Shown here: in pieces, positions 8,954 to 18,566 of the stretch
Position numbering within the stretch: position 1 is the stretch's first letter
How the letters are laid out: each line of letters opens with the position of its first letter
Assembly: GCA_043805435.1 (NCBI GenBank)
Contig: JAZDHY010000065.1
Coordinates: 1 to 64,000, forward strand
Reading direction: 5' to 3'
From: JAEXOD01 sp043805435
Lineage (GTDB): Bacteria; Bacteroidota; Ignavibacteria; Ignavibacteriales; Melioribacteraceae
DNA: 64,000 bases
Notes under the pieces: model-generated
Told to the model about the DNA's origin: nothing
The model's database searches: none
Seen by the model: the letters and a program-made list of their open reading frames with translations, nothing else
Program-made: the position numbers and the translations under genes

Positions 8954-9405
8954 TCAAATAGGTATTCAGCATTTTATAATATGTGTTTGTTGTTGTTATT
9001 GAAAGCAAGCTGCAATATCTATTATAAGTTTATTTTATGGAAAAGCTAATTGTGTTTTAACTTTTTCGATTGGATAGGCGAAGCTGCTGTTTTCCTTTAA
9101 TATAATTTTAAAATATGCAAAATTATAATATTTAATTGCTAATGGATCTAAATATTTGTAATTTGTAAAAAGAGAATTTGTTTTTGTAAAATAATTTATA
9201 AAGACCAGCAATTATAGTCGCTTTTTTATTAATAATGCAAATAAAATAGTTCAGTATCTTTTGGTAAACCACACATTGAATTATTATAAATCTCAAAAGT
9301 TAAAATAGCTAATATATTATAGACATTATAAAATATAAAGTATAATTGTTTAATACTTATTGTCCAATGGGGCAATCGTTTATAAGCTAACCTTTTGGAG
9401 GTTTT
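8954..9405. other. Intergenic region, no gene recognised
   Basis: About 450 nt of very AT-rich sequence with only short ORFs (for example a 22-codon frame at 8992) lacking ribosome-binding sites. At its right end, TTTGGAGG just before ATG 9406 is a strong Shine-Dalgarno sequence, so the promoter of the next unit must lie in this stretch; I cannot place it. Confidence 0.4.
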
Positions 9406-10203
9406 ATGATAAAATATTGTTTATTATTTTTATTTTTAATTACTATACTATTGAATGCTCAAACTTATTTGAATGTTTCGTATAACATCGGCGATCTCAA
9501 CAGCACCGATTTAAGTTTAATACAAAAAATAACATTTAGCGGAACTGATATTAATTTTCTACTAACAGATGCATCAACCCAAACAAAAACACTTTCAACA
9601 ATTAATAAAATTACATTTAGTTCAACGGACGGTGGTTCTCCTTTACCTGTTGAGCTAATAAATTTTAATGCAACAATAAATGGCGACAAAGTAATTTTAA
9701 ATTGGGCCACAGCTGCTGAAGTAAGTAATTTTGGATTTGAAATTGAAAAAGCAAAAGTAAGTGATCGGTTTGTAAAAATTGGTTTTGTTGATGGAGGCGG
9801 TAATAGTAATTCCCCCAAGGACTATTCGTTTACTGAGATACAAAATGAAACCGGTGTATTTAACTATCGCCTAAAACAAATTGATAATGATGGCAAATTT
9901 CAATACAGCAATATAGTTGAAGTAACAATTGGAATACCAACACAATACGAACTAAAGCAAAACTATCCAAATCCTTTTAACCCCACAACAAAAATTGTTT
10001 ATAACATACCAAATGACGGTTTAGTTACGTTAAAAGTATATGATATTTTAGGAAATGAAATAATTAGCCTTGTAAATGAAAACCAAAAAGCAGGGATTTA
10101 TGAAATGAATTTTGACGGAAACAAATTAGCCAGCGGTATTTATATCTGCAAAATGAATTCAGGTAATTATACAAATTCTATTAAAATGTTATTATTAAAA
10201 TAA
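9406..10203 (+). CDS. Small T9SS-sorted secreted protein
   Basis: 265 aa with a signal peptide (MIKYCLLFLFLITILLNAQ), a short N-terminal region with repeated IQKITFSGTD / INKITFSSTD strands, and a beta-sandwich-like segment beginning LPVELINFNATINGDKVILNW, typical of the region that precedes T9SS tails in this phylum (GFEIEKAKVSDRFVKIGFV, YRLKQIDNDGKFQYS). The last 85 residues are a T9SS type A sorting domain (NYPNPFNPTTKIVYNIP, KMLLLK). No catalytic domain is seen; it is probably a surface or matrix protein. It is 12 nt upstream of the FISUMP gene and likely cotranscribed with it. Confidence 0.8.
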   Translation: MIKYCLLFLFLITILLNAQTYLNVSYNIGDLNSTDLSLIQKITFSGTDINFLLTDASTQTKTLSTINKITFSSTDGGSPLPVELINFNATINGDKVILNWATAAEVSNFGFEIEKAKVSDRFVKIGFVDGGGNSNSPKDYSFTEIQNETGVFNYRLKQIDNDGKFQYSNIVEVTIGIPTQYELKQNYPNPFNPTTKIVYNIPNDGLVTLKVYDILGNEIISLVNENQKAGIYEMNFDGNKLASGIYICKMNSGNYTNSIKMLLLK

Positions 10204-10215
10204 AAGGAATTAAAG

Positions 10216-10977
10216 ATGAAAACGATATTATTTACTATTGTACTTGTAATTATTACCAATGGAATATTTGCACAATATAGAATGATTGTAAAAAAGACAG
10301 ACAACAGTATATTGGATATTTTGATAGAGGATATTGATGAAATAACGTTTCCTTATGGTACTTGCCCCGGTATACCCACGGTTGATTATGAAGGTATTAC
10401 ATATAATACAGTACAAATTGGTACTCAATGTTGGCTAAAAGAAAATCTTAATATAGGAACAAAAATAAATGGTGGTGTAGAACAAACAAATAATAGTATA
10501 ATAGAAAAATATTGTTATAATAATACCCAAGCAAACTGTACCACTTATGGTGGATTGTACCAATGGGCGGAAGCCGTGCAATATCAAAATGGTGCGACTA
10601 ATACGACCTCACCCTCTCCCGCATTTACCGGAAATGTACAAGGCATATGCCCAACGGGTTGGCACATACCAAAAAAGACAGAATTTCAAACATTAAAAAG
10701 TACTGTTGGCAATATTAGCAATGCACTAAAAGCAATTGGACAAGGAACCGGATCCGGAGCAGGAACTAACACAAGCGGGTTTTCTGCGTTGCTTGCCGGC
10801 TATCGCACCAGCAGTGGAGGCTTCAGCGATTTAGGTAAATACACTGACATTTGGAGTACTACAGTGATCAATCCTACGAATGTGTACGACCTAGAGCTGT
10901 ACTATAGTGATAATGGTGTCTACTACGCAAGTTACGGTAAGGTTAATGGTCTTAGTGTTAGGTGCGTTAAGGATTAG
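10216..10977 (+). CDS. FISUMP (Fibrobacter succinogenes major paralogous domain) secreted protein
   Basis: 253 aa with a signal peptide (MKTILFTIVLVIITNGIFAQ). The body matches the FISUMP pattern: DYEGITYNTVQIGTQCWLKENLNIG, LYQWAEAVQY, GICPTGWHIPKKTEFQTL, NTSGFSALLAGYRTS, and the invariant ending LSVRCVKD. The family is abundant on the surface of Fibrobacter and relatives; its function is unknown. There is no T9SS tail. AAGGAATTAAAG precedes the ATG. The stop codon TAG (10975-10977) is the last triplet before the 5' end of a group II intron and forms part of the intron's exon-binding target. Confidence 0.85.
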   Translation: MKTILFTIVLVIITNGIFAQYRMIVKKTDNSILDILIEDIDEITFPYGTCPGIPTVDYEGITYNTVQIGTQCWLKENLNIGTKINGGVEQTNNSIIEKYCYNNTQANCTTYGGLYQWAEAVQYQNGATNTTSPSPAFTGNVQGICPTGWHIPKKTEFQTLKSTVGNISNALKAIGQGTGSGAGTNTSGFSALLAGYRTSSGGFSDLGKYTDIWSTTVINPTNVYDLELYYSDNGVYYASYGKVNGLSVRCVKD

Positions 10978-11345
10978 GTGTGCCAAGAAACGAAAAATGT
11001 ACCGTAGGTATGTTTAACGTATGTTGTTTTCATGATGGTGGACTGTGACAAACTATGAAGAGTATCGAAAGAAAGGTAAAACTGCGAAGGTCGAGCGAAG
11101 AGACTGAACGAGCTACCCGACAGAGAACTTTATAAGGAAGAAACAGAAAAGACCCACCGGCAGGAGCTAACAGGAGAATCTGCCAAATCACCCTACGGTG
11201 CTTTTGTCTAAGGACAGAGGTGTTGAACGGAATAGGGAAAAGGTTTTGCAACGACAAAATCAGATAAGTATATAAGAGTTGAACGAAAGTGAACTGTTGA
11301 CGAGGTGTCAAAAATTAAATAGACAGCATTAGAAACCCAAGTATC

Positions 11346-11351
11346 CTAATC
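11346..11351 (+). other. Putative EBS1 of the group II intron
   Basis: CTAATC is the exact complement of the last six exon bases GATTAG (10972-10977); a following T can wobble-pair with the preceding G. This independently supports the 10977/10978 splice junction. Confidence 0.65.
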
Positions 11352-11632
11352 TATTTGGGGACAAGCAACGGAGTAACCTGAGAAACAAACTGCCGTTGTT
11401 GATGCTTGGCATAAAGACAGCAAGAATTATATACAGGCGTGAAAACGGAACTTGGGAAGCCAACTTGCGATGATAATCGAAACGACACAAGCGGAGAACC
11501 CGTGAGGTTAAAAGTAGAGAAGCGTAAGTTGGTGGCGGATGAAGTCGTAGTAGTGAAGAAGTTCCTGTAATAGGAATGGAGCGAAGGGCTTCACTTGACA
11601 GTCTTTATTTTGTATTACAACTTGAATAAAGG

Positions 11633-12883
11633 ATGATTTTGGAATTAAAGACAAAGACACAGCCGATAAGTAAAGAACAGGTGTTGGCATCGTGGAAAAG
11701 AATCAAACAAGGCGGTAAAGGCATGGGTATAGACCAAGTCAGTATCCACATGATAGAAACCAATCCACGCAAATACTTGTACCCTTTATGGAATCGTTTA
11801 TCCAGCGGCAGCTACTTCCCACCAGCGGTGAGAGAAGTAGCGATACCCAAAGGAGATGGGAAGGAACGTATTTTAGGAATACCAACAATTTTAGACCGTG
11901 TAGCACAAGGTGTAATAAAGCAAGAACTAGAAACAATAGTTGAGCCCAAATTTCATACAAGTTCATACGGTTATCGTCCCGGAAAAAGTGCGCATGATGC
12001 AATAGCAGAATGTTCAAGGAACTGTTGGGAACGATGGTATGTGGTAGACATAGATATAAAAGGATTCTTCGATAACATTGACCATGAGCAAATGATGAGA
12101 ATTTTGCGAAAGTATACCGACAAAAGGCACATTCTCCTGTATTGTGAAAGATGGATTAAAGCCCAAATGCAGACTAAAGATGGAACCTTGCAAGAGAGAA
12201 CCAAAGGAAGTCCGCAAGGAGGAGTAATAAGTCCGTTATTAGCAAACATGTACTTGCATGAAGCATTTGATACTTGGATAAGTTCAACGCAGCCACGAAT
12301 TGTGTTTGAGAGATACGCCGACGATATAATAATACATACACGGAGTATGGAACAATCACAGTTCATACTTGATAAATTGAAAGGGCGATTAAAGCAGTAC
12401 TCATTGGAGTTAAGCGAGAGCAAGACAAAAATAGTATATTGCTATCGCACAGCCCGATTTTTCAAAGAGAACAAAAGCGTACCGGTGTCATTTGATTTTC
12501 TTGGATTCACATTCAAGCCAAGAATATGTTTACGGGAGGATGGGGAAATGTTCTGGGGTTATCGTCCAGCAATAAGCATGAAAAGCCAGAAGCGAATACT
12601 AACGGAGTGTGAGAAGTTAGCATTTCAGAACTGGGTGACCATAGATATAAATGTTCTTTCGCAGGCGTTAACATCCAAGATAAGAGGCTGGATACAATAT
12701 TATGGTAAATGTCGTTTGTCAGAAATGCAACGGGTATTTAGTATAATAAACAGACGGATCGCAAAATGGATACAGAAGAAGTTCAATGTAACAACAATTG
12801 GACAAGCGTATAGAAGAATGAAACGAATAATCAGTTCATTTCCCAAACTATTTGAGCACTGGAAATATGGGTTCACAAGCTAA
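11633..12883 (+). CDS. ltrA: Group II intron reverse transcriptase/maturase
   Basis: 416 aa. RT motifs are in order: RxVxIPKGDGKERILGIP (about 66-83), SYGYRPGKSAHDAI, catalytic Asp141 in DIDIKGFFDNIDHE, RTKGSPQGGVISPLLANMYL (about 189-208), and catalytic Y228-ADD. A FLGFTF motif and a GIIM/X maturase domain (SKIRGWIQYYGKCRLSEM) follow. It ends without an HNH endonuclease, so mobility would rely on reverse splicing. It assists splicing of, and retrohomes, the intron that encloses it. The open frame and intact catalytic residues suggest an active protein. AAAGG abuts the ATG. Confidence 0.93.
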   Translation: MILELKTKTQPISKEQVLASWKRIKQGGKGMGIDQVSIHMIETNPRKYLYPLWNRLSSGSYFPPAVREVAIPKGDGKERILGIPTILDRVAQGVIKQELETIVEPKFHTSSYGYRPGKSAHDAIAECSRNCWERWYVVDIDIKGFFDNIDHEQMMRILRKYTDKRHILLYCERWIKAQMQTKDGTLQERTKGSPQGGVISPLLANMYLHEAFDTWISSTQPRIVFERYADDIIIHTRSMEQSQFILDKLKGRLKQYSLELSESKTKIVYCYRTARFFKENKSVPVSFDFLGFTFKPRICLREDGEMFWGYRPAISMKSQKRILTECEKLAFQNWVTIDINVLSQALTSKIRGWIQYYGKCRLSEMQRVFSIINRRIAKWIQKKFNVTTIGQAYRRMKRIISSFPKLFEHWKYGFTS

Positions 12884-12895
12884 CTCTGTCAAGAA

Positions 12896-12968
12896 GAGCC
12901 GTATGAGGGGAGACTTTCACGTACGGTTCTGTGAGGGACTGGAGCTGAAATGCTCCGGTCTACTCGAC
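12896..12968 (+). other. Group II intron domains V and VI
   Basis: Domain V is 34 nt, GAGCCGTATG...GTACGGTTC, with the AGC triad at 12897-12899 and the two-base bulge region near CAC. Domain VI follows (GGACTGGAGC/GCTCCGGTCT stem) with an unpaired A close to the 3' splice site, the likely branch point. Both look intact. Confidence 0.85.
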
Positions 12969-13244
12969 CTATTAATCAATCAATTAACCACAACCTAATG
13001 AATTATAATTAAACAATTAATCAATGGTAACATTTTTTAAAACGTAATTCGTCTATTACAATTCGCTATAAAGCATATTCCACCACTTGACATTATATTT
13101 CTTTTTATCTAATTTGTTAAATAGTGATATAAAAATAAATTAGCTTTTTTAATAATTTATAATGCGGTTTGTTAATGTTAATAAATAGTTAAACTGTTTA
13201 ACAATTAAATAAATTAAACTTAAATTAAAATAAAAGGAGCTATT

Positions 13245-13739
13245 ATGAAATCGTTTTATCAATTTGCTTTTATCGTTTTTTTAGTTCTTCTTTTGGGTTG
13301 CCGGCAGCCACCACCACAAACACTTACTACTGTTGAAAATAATGCCATTACGAAAGAGATCAAAGGTCAATTCAACCAATTTGTATCCGCAATCAACAAG
13401 ATGAATGTTGAAGAATGGTCAAATTTTTACAGCAAAGAAAATTTTGTGTCTGCTATTGTAGGTACAGATTATTATTCAAGCCGAAATACCTTTATTGATT
13501 CAATTAAATATTATTTCTCAATGAGACAGAGTCAAAATATTAAACCACAATTTATACGTGTTGAAGCTCTTGCACCTAATTTGGCCCTTATGACAAGTGA
13601 GGAAAAACCTGAAATTTTATTAAAAAATGGACAAAATAATATTAGTAAACATGTTTTTACAATGATTTGGAAAAAAGAGAACGAGGGGTGGAAAATTCTA
13701 CATTCGCACGAATCGTGGATTGAAATTAAAAATCCATAA
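13245..13739 (+). CDS. Lipoprotein with NTF2/SnoaL-like (DUF4440-type) domain
   Basis: 164 aa. A lipoprotein signal (VLLLGC, acylated Cys at residue 19) is followed by a roughly 130-aa domain with the helical start of NTF2-like proteins (IKGQFNQFVSAINKMNVEEWSNFY) and the usual end TMIWKKENEGWKILHSHESW. Such domains bind small ligands or are ketosteroid-isomerase relatives; function here is unknown. A good ribosome-binding site (AAAAGGAG) precedes the ATG. It is followed after 127 nt by the HATPase-GNAT gene. Confidence 0.75.
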   Translation: MKSFYQFAFIVFLVLLLGCRQPPPQTLTTVENNAITKEIKGQFNQFVSAINKMNVEEWSNFYSKENFVSAIVGTDYYSSRNTFIDSIKYYFSMRQSQNIKPQFIRVEALAPNLALMTSEEKPEILLKNGQNNISKHVFTMIWKKENEGWKILHSHESWIEIKNP

Positions 13740-13866
13740 TTATTTAGTTAAAAATTATAAGATTAGTTTTTCGAAATTTTTAGTATTCTTTTTTTATTGA
13801 AGAGATAATGATTTTATTTGGTTAGTTATAATTAATGTTTTAATAATATTAAAATTAAAGTTTTTT

Positions 13867-15369
13867 ATGAAAAAAACAAAAGAGCTTGGATTTATCCGAT
13901 TACCCAACGATCAAAACCTTATTCCCGCAATTTTAAGTTATACCGGTAAAGTTGCAGAAATTGCAGGGTTTTTATCTAATGATTGTAAAATGATACAACT
14001 TGCCGTTGAGGAAGCTTGTTTTAATGTAATAACTAATTCATTCGTGCAGGATGAGGTTGCCGAATATGATATAAACCTTTTGCAGCGATTGGATGGTATT
14101 GAAATTCATGTTCATGATATGGGGCTTCCTTACGATCCGGAATCAGCACCAATTTATGATCCGGCCGTTGATATTTTTGAACGAAATCTAGATGGTCTTG
14201 GATCATTTTTGATAAAAAAAACGATGAACGAATACCATTTTAACAATTTAGGGATTAAAGGGAAAGAACTTGTTTTGATAAAATACTTTAATACTCCGTT
14301 AATTGCTCAGGAACAATTGGTTCCTGTTGAACCCGAACTGGTTAAACCACCATCTCCAAATATGCAAGTTGAACAGATCGATTTTGATATAAGATTGATG
14401 AAACCAAACGAAGCACTTGAAGTATGTCGTTGCATTTATGATTGTTATGGGTATTCTTATGCAAACGAAAATATATATTTTCCCGATAGGGTAGTTGCAA
14501 TGAATGAAAACGGAAAACTCCGTTCTGCCGTTGCAATGACAAAAGAAGGAGAAATGGGTGGTCACTTTGCATTGATTTCTTACGATAAATTACCTTCGGA
14601 AGTAGGCATTGCAGTCACAAAAAAGAAATTTCGCGGACAAGGTTTTGCCCGGCAGCTTGGTGAATTTCTTGAAATGGAGGCACGCAAGTTACAACTTAGA
14701 GGTGTACAGGTAAAAGAGGTTACTGCACATCCTTACACACAAAAGTTTTGTATGAAACTAGGATACAAGGATTGTGGTTTGCTTTTGGCACATTCTCCAA
14801 AATCGCTATCATTCAAGGGAATAAAAGACACTTTAAAACAGAGAAATTCCGACGTGTTAGGTTTTAAATACCTTGATAAACCAATTCAAAGAGAAATATT
14901 TGTACCAGCGCAGCATAAAGATATGATTAAAATGTTGTACAATAATATTGGCGATTTGGTAGAGTGCACCATTCCCGAAAATCCTGTTTATGTTAATGAA
15001 AAATGTGTGACCGAAGTTAATATTAACTCGTTACGTTCTCTTGCAGAAATGTTCGTTTTGGAAAACGGTGCTGATACTATACCGGTTATTAGGCAGGAAA
15101 TGCGAAAAATTTTTATGGACGAAATCCAAGTTGTAGAACTTTATTTAAGTTTGGCAGATCCAATGACTCCTGAAATTATTCTACAATTAGAAAAAATGGG
15201 ATTTGTTTTTACCGGTATTTTACCCGAAACAAAAATGGGTGACACAATTATTATGCAATACTTTAATGGAGTATATATCGATTATAAAGAAATTATCCTA
15301 GTTTCGGAAGCTGCAAAATTGATGTTGGAATATGTCCGTAAACATGATCCTCATTCTGAAGGAGAATAA
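13867..15369 (+). CDS. HATPase (RsbW-like anti-sigma kinase) - GNAT acetyltransferase fusion
   Basis: 500 aa, cytoplasmic. Residues 1-140 are a GHKL ATPase of the RsbW/SpoIIAB type: N-box MIQLAVEEACFNVITNSF, G1-like IHVHDMGLPYDPES, G2-like DGLGSFLIKKTM. Residues about 178-320 are a GNAT acetyltransferase with the acyl-CoA loop in VGIAVTKKKFRGQGFARQLGEFLE. The C-terminal 180 residues (about 320-500) repeat a GNAT-like alpha/beta layout but lack a clear CoA loop. Fusions of this sort may couple partner switching to acylation or nucleotide sensing; the target is unknown. No anti-anti-sigma gene is adjacent, but a sensor kinase lies downstream. Confidence 0.7.
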   Translation: MKKTKELGFIRLPNDQNLIPAILSYTGKVAEIAGFLSNDCKMIQLAVEEACFNVITNSFVQDEVAEYDINLLQRLDGIEIHVHDMGLPYDPESAPIYDPAVDIFERNLDGLGSFLIKKTMNEYHFNNLGIKGKELVLIKYFNTPLIAQEQLVPVEPELVKPPSPNMQVEQIDFDIRLMKPNEALEVCRCIYDCYGYSYANENIYFPDRVVAMNENGKLRSAVAMTKEGEMGGHFALISYDKLPSEVGIAVTKKKFRGQGFARQLGEFLEMEARKLQLRGVQVKEVTAHPYTQKFCMKLGYKDCGLLLAHSPKSLSFKGIKDTLKQRNSDVLGFKYLDKPIQREIFVPAQHKDMIKMLYNNIGDLVECTIPENPVYVNEKCVTEVNINSLRSLAEMFVLENGADTIPVIRQEMRKIFMDEIQVVELYLSLADPMTPEIILQLEKMGFVFTGILPETKMGDTIIMQYFNGVYIDYKEIILVSEAAKLMLEYVRKHDPHSEGE

Positions 15370-15428
15370 GTTTAGGATATATAATAAAAATGAGAGTAAG
15401 AAAATTTGTCAACCAATTGTTTATGTCT

Positions 15429-15457
15429 TTATTCTCAACGTATTATGCTGAGAATAA
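15429..15457. repeat. Inverted repeat in the 15370-15680 intergenic gap
   Basis: TTATTCTCA and TGAGAATAA are perfect 9-bp inverted copies around an 11-nt spacer, 60 nt after the HATPase-GNAT stop. It lacks a T-run, so it is a weak terminator or a possible operator. The rest of this 311-nt gap shows nothing I can support. Confidence 0.4.
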
Positions 15458-15680
15458 TTATAAATATTAAAAAGGTGCTGTTTAAGCTAAATATTTATAA
15501 TCCCAAAATTTGCAATAGAAATAAAAAAGAGAGATTTGAAATCATAAAATACCATGAATAGTAATTTATAAGTATTTTTGCATTTATAATAAATGTTTTA
15601 GCTTATAAATTTGGAAATTAACAAATTCTTTAGGAAATGTTGTAAAAAACAGGCTTTGTTTAACGGATAACAAAAAAAAC

Positions 15681-18566
15681 ATGAAAAAAACCACTTTATT
15701 ACGCAAAAAAGCCGAAGAATTAATTAATAAGAAATTTTTAAAAACTAATTCGCTGTCTTTTAAAATTGGAAAAGAGAAACTTATTGAAGAACTTACAATC
15801 CATCAAATTGAATTGGAGTTGCAGAATGAAGAGCTTATTTTGGCAAATGAAAATGCCCTAATAGCTTCCGAAAAATATACTAAATTGTATGATTATGCCC
15901 CAACGGGATATATTTCTCTTTCTAAAGTGGGTGAAATTATAGAATTAAACTACCGTATGGCGCAAATATTGGGACAAAAACGTGAACAATTAATAAACAG
16001 TAGGTTTGGCTTTTTTATTACAATTGAAACAAGACCAAGTTTTAATCTTTTTCTTGAGAAATTATATAACAGCAAAATCAAAGAAAGCTGCGAGGTAATG
16101 CTTTCTATTAATAATAGTTCTTCAAGCCATGTTCTTTTAGAAGGTATTCTCTGCGAAAATGAAGAGCAATGCTTTTTGACTGTTACAGACATAACTGAAT
16201 GGAAACAAATAGAAGAAGCGTTAATGGAAAGTGAAGCGCGCTTAAAAACCGAAGAGGCTGTAAAAAAATCAGCTAATAAATGGCAGAAGACATTTGATGG
16301 AATTAGAGATTCAGTAATGTTACTTGACTCAAGTGGAAAAATTTTAAATGCTAATAAAACTACACAAAGTATTTTTGGTAAAGAAGAAGAAATAGTTGGA
16401 CGTTACTGTTACGAAATTGTTAACTTGACTGAATATTATAATGATAATTGTCCTTTAATTAAAATTAAACTGCATAAAAAAAGAGAAACTGTACTTTTAT
16501 TTGTTGGCAATAAATGGTTTGAGTTTATATTTGATCCAATTCTTGACGAAAAAAATGAAATAAACAGTATTGTACATATCATTAGTGATGTCACTGAAAG
16601 GAAACAGGCTGAAGAATTATTACGGGAAAGTCGTGATAGGAATAGAGCCTTGCTAAAAGCTAATCCGGACATGATATTTTTAATTGATAAAAACGGTACG
16701 TTTTTGGATTATTCAGCCGAAAGTGATACACTTTTATACAGTCCGCCGGAATTCTTTATCGGTAAAAATATCACTGATATATTACCTCCCAAAGTTGCAG
16801 AATTGCTGAACCATAATCTAAGAAAAGTACTTCAATCAGGTTTAACTCAGATTTGTGAATATCAACTTGAATTAAACGACAAAACTAAACATTTTGAGAC
16901 CAGACTTGTCTTGTGTGGAGAAACCGGAATTTTATCGATTGTACGCGATATTACCGATCGAAAGCGTGTGGAGTTAGAACGTCAAATATTATCTGAAATT
17001 ATATTTGGAATTACCACTACTTCAAATCTAGAAGAACTGTTAAAATTAATACATCAATCTCTTAAAAAGGTGGTTTATGCAGAAAATTTTTTCGTGGCAC
17101 TTTATAATCATAAAACAGGATTTTTTAGTTTTCCTTATTTTGTTGATAAATTCGATATATCTCCGGAACCATTAAAAATGGAGAAAAGTTGTACTTCTTA
17201 TGTATTTAATAGTGGCAAAACATTAATTCTTTCACAAGAATTATTTGAGAAGCTTGTTAAACAAAACAAAGTTGAATTGGTTGGTTCACCTTCGCAGTCT
17301 TGGGTAGGTATACCGCTGCAAACAGCCGCCGGGATAATCGGTGTATTAGTTATTCAGCATTATGAAATGAAGAATGTATATAGAGATAACGATGTAAAAT
17401 TTCTTGAATCTATTGCAAATCAGATAGCTGGTATTATCGAACTTAAATTGGCCGAGAAGGCATTGTATGAAAGTGAAATAAACTTTAAAGGTCTTTTTAA
17501 TAGTGTACTTGAAGCTATTTACATTCAGGATGAAAACGGGGTTTTTATTGATGTAAATGAAGGTGCTGTTAAAATGTATGGTTATGAACGAGAATATTTT
17601 ATAGGAAAGGATCCAAGTTTTATTAGTGCTCCAAATAAGAATGATTTGGCAAAGGTCACTCAGGCTGTTAAAAAAGCTTTTAATGGTGAAAACCAAAAAT
17701 TTGAGTATTGGGGGTTAAAAAAGAACGGGGAAATATTCCCTAAAGAAGTCAGTTTGTATAAGGGCAAATATTTCGGTAAGGATGTTATAATTGCGGTTGC
17801 ACAGGATATAACCGAACGCAAACAAGCAGAATTAATTATTCGGGATCAAAACCTACAATTGAAGGAGCTAAACGCTGCTAAAGATAAATTTTTCTCAATT
17901 ATTGCTCATGATTTAAGGAGTCCATTTCAAGGTTTTTTAGGTATAACACAATTATTGGCTGAAAATATTAGTTCTTTCACTCAAGAAGAACTATCCTCTA
18001 TAAATAGCGATATGTACAGAAGTGCAAGTAATCTTTATAAGCTTTTACAGAATTTATTGGAATGGTCTAGAATGCAAAGAGGGCTTGTTGATTTTACACT
18101 TAATGAATTGAATATTTATGAAATAGTTACACAAAATGTTGCCAATATTGAACAAAGTGCAATGTTGAAAAAAATTGAAATAATAATTGAAGTTGCTGAA
18201 AATCAAAAAGTTTACGCAGATGAAAATATGATTAATTCCGTTATAAGAAATTTACTTTCTAATGCCGTAAAATTTTCAAATAAATACGGGAAAATTATTA
18301 TTAGAGTAAAAGAACTTAAAGATCAATTTGTGGAAATTTCAGTTCAAGATTACGGAATTGGAATGTCGAAGGATGTGCAAAAAAAACTATTTAAAATTGA
18401 TGAAAAAGTTAACAGAATTGGTACCTACGGAGAATCTAGTACGGGATTAGGTCTGTTATTATGCAAAGAGTTTGTAGATAAACACGGTGGAAAAATTTGG
18501 ACAGAAAGCGAAGAAGAAATTGGAAGTACTTTTTATTTTACAATTAAATCTCAAACAAATCATTGA
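15681..18566 (+). CDS. Soluble multi-PAS/GAF sensor histidine kinase
   Basis: 961 aa, no membrane segment or signal peptide, so it senses cytoplasmic signals. Order: N-terminal helical region (1-60), PAS about 65-175 (YDYAPTGYISLSKVGEIIELN), PAS about 195-310, PAS about 315-430, GAF about 435-590, PAS about 595-715, HisKA with His743 in FSIIAHDLRSPFQGFLG, then HATPase (N-box NSVIRNLLSNAVKFSN; G1 DYGIGMS; G2 STGLGLLLCKEFVDKHGG). All catalytic boxes are intact. PAS modules end with the usual DITERK linkers. There is no response regulator next to it, so it is an orphan kinase. No ligand can be named. Confidence 0.9.
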   Translation: MKKTTLLRKKAEELINKKFLKTNSLSFKIGKEKLIEELTIHQIELELQNEELILANENALIASEKYTKLYDYAPTGYISLSKVGEIIELNYRMAQILGQKREQLINSRFGFFITIETRPSFNLFLEKLYNSKIKESCEVMLSINNSSSSHVLLEGILCENEEQCFLTVTDITEWKQIEEALMESEARLKTEEAVKKSANKWQKTFDGIRDSVMLLDSSGKILNANKTTQSIFGKEEEIVGRYCYEIVNLTEYYNDNCPLIKIKLHKKRETVLLFVGNKWFEFIFDPILDEKNEINSIVHIISDVTERKQAEELLRESRDRNRALLKANPDMIFLIDKNGTFLDYSAESDTLLYSPPEFFIGKNITDILPPKVAELLNHNLRKVLQSGLTQICEYQLELNDKTKHFETRLVLCGETGILSIVRDITDRKRVELERQILSEIIFGITTTSNLEELLKLIHQSLKKVVYAENFFVALYNHKTGFFSFPYFVDKFDISPEPLKMEKSCTSYVFNSGKTLILSQELFEKLVKQNKVELVGSPSQSWVGIPLQTAAGIIGVLVIQHYEMKNVYRDNDVKFLESIANQIAGIIELKLAEKALYESEINFKGLFNSVLEAIYIQDENGVFIDVNEGAVKMYGYEREYFIGKDPSFISAPNKNDLAKVTQAVKKAFNGENQKFEYWGLKKNGEIFPKEVSLYKGKYFGKDVIIAVAQDITERKQAELIIRDQNLQLKELNAAKDKFFSIIAHDLRSPFQGFLGITQLLAENISSFTQEELSSINSDMYRSASNLYKLLQNLLEWSRMQRGLVDFTLNELNIYEIVTQNVANIEQSAMLKKIEIIIEVAENQKVYADENMINSVIRNLLSNAVKFSNKYGKIIIRVKELKDQFVEISVQDYGIGMSKDVQKKLFKIDEKVNRIGTYGESSTGLGLLLCKEFVDKHGGKIWTESEEEIGSTFYFTIKSQTNH

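Larger units (their letters stand above)
10978..12968 (+). mobile_element. Complete group II intron with LtrA-type reverse transcriptase
   Basis: The 5' end is GTGTGCC at 10978, matching the GUGYG group II consensus. The 3' part carries a 34-nt domain V (12896-12929) and a domain VI hairpin ending ...TACTCGAC at 12968 (AY end; plus or minus one base). A CTAATC at 11346-11351 in the presumed domain I is complementary to GATTAG, the last six bases before the intron, as expected for EBS1/IBS1. The reverse transcriptase is in domain IV. The intron looks richer in G+C than its surroundings, suggesting recent transfer. It sits in sense orientation exactly after the FISUMP stop codon. Domains II-III were not folded here. 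Confidence 0.9.

Noticed and set aside
8992..9060. A 22-codon ORF (MCLLLLLK...) in the gap before the T9SS protein.
   Set aside because: No ribosome-binding site and low-complexity composition typical of AT-rich noise.
11030..12423. Minus-strand open frames inside the group II intron.
   Set aside because: They overlap the intron RNA and the RT gene, have no recognisable motifs or ribosome-binding sites, and are antisense shadows.
10216..12883. A diversity-generating retroelement (reverse transcriptase next to a surface protein).
   Set aside because: The RT has the SPQGG and YADD motifs and GIIM domain of group II intron proteins, and domains V and VI plus a GTGTG 5' end are present. No template/variable repeat pair with adenine changes was noticed.
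15429..15457. A transcription terminator after the HATPase-GNAT gene.
   Set aside because: The inverted repeat is good but the loop is long and there is no T-run, so it was kept only as a repeat.
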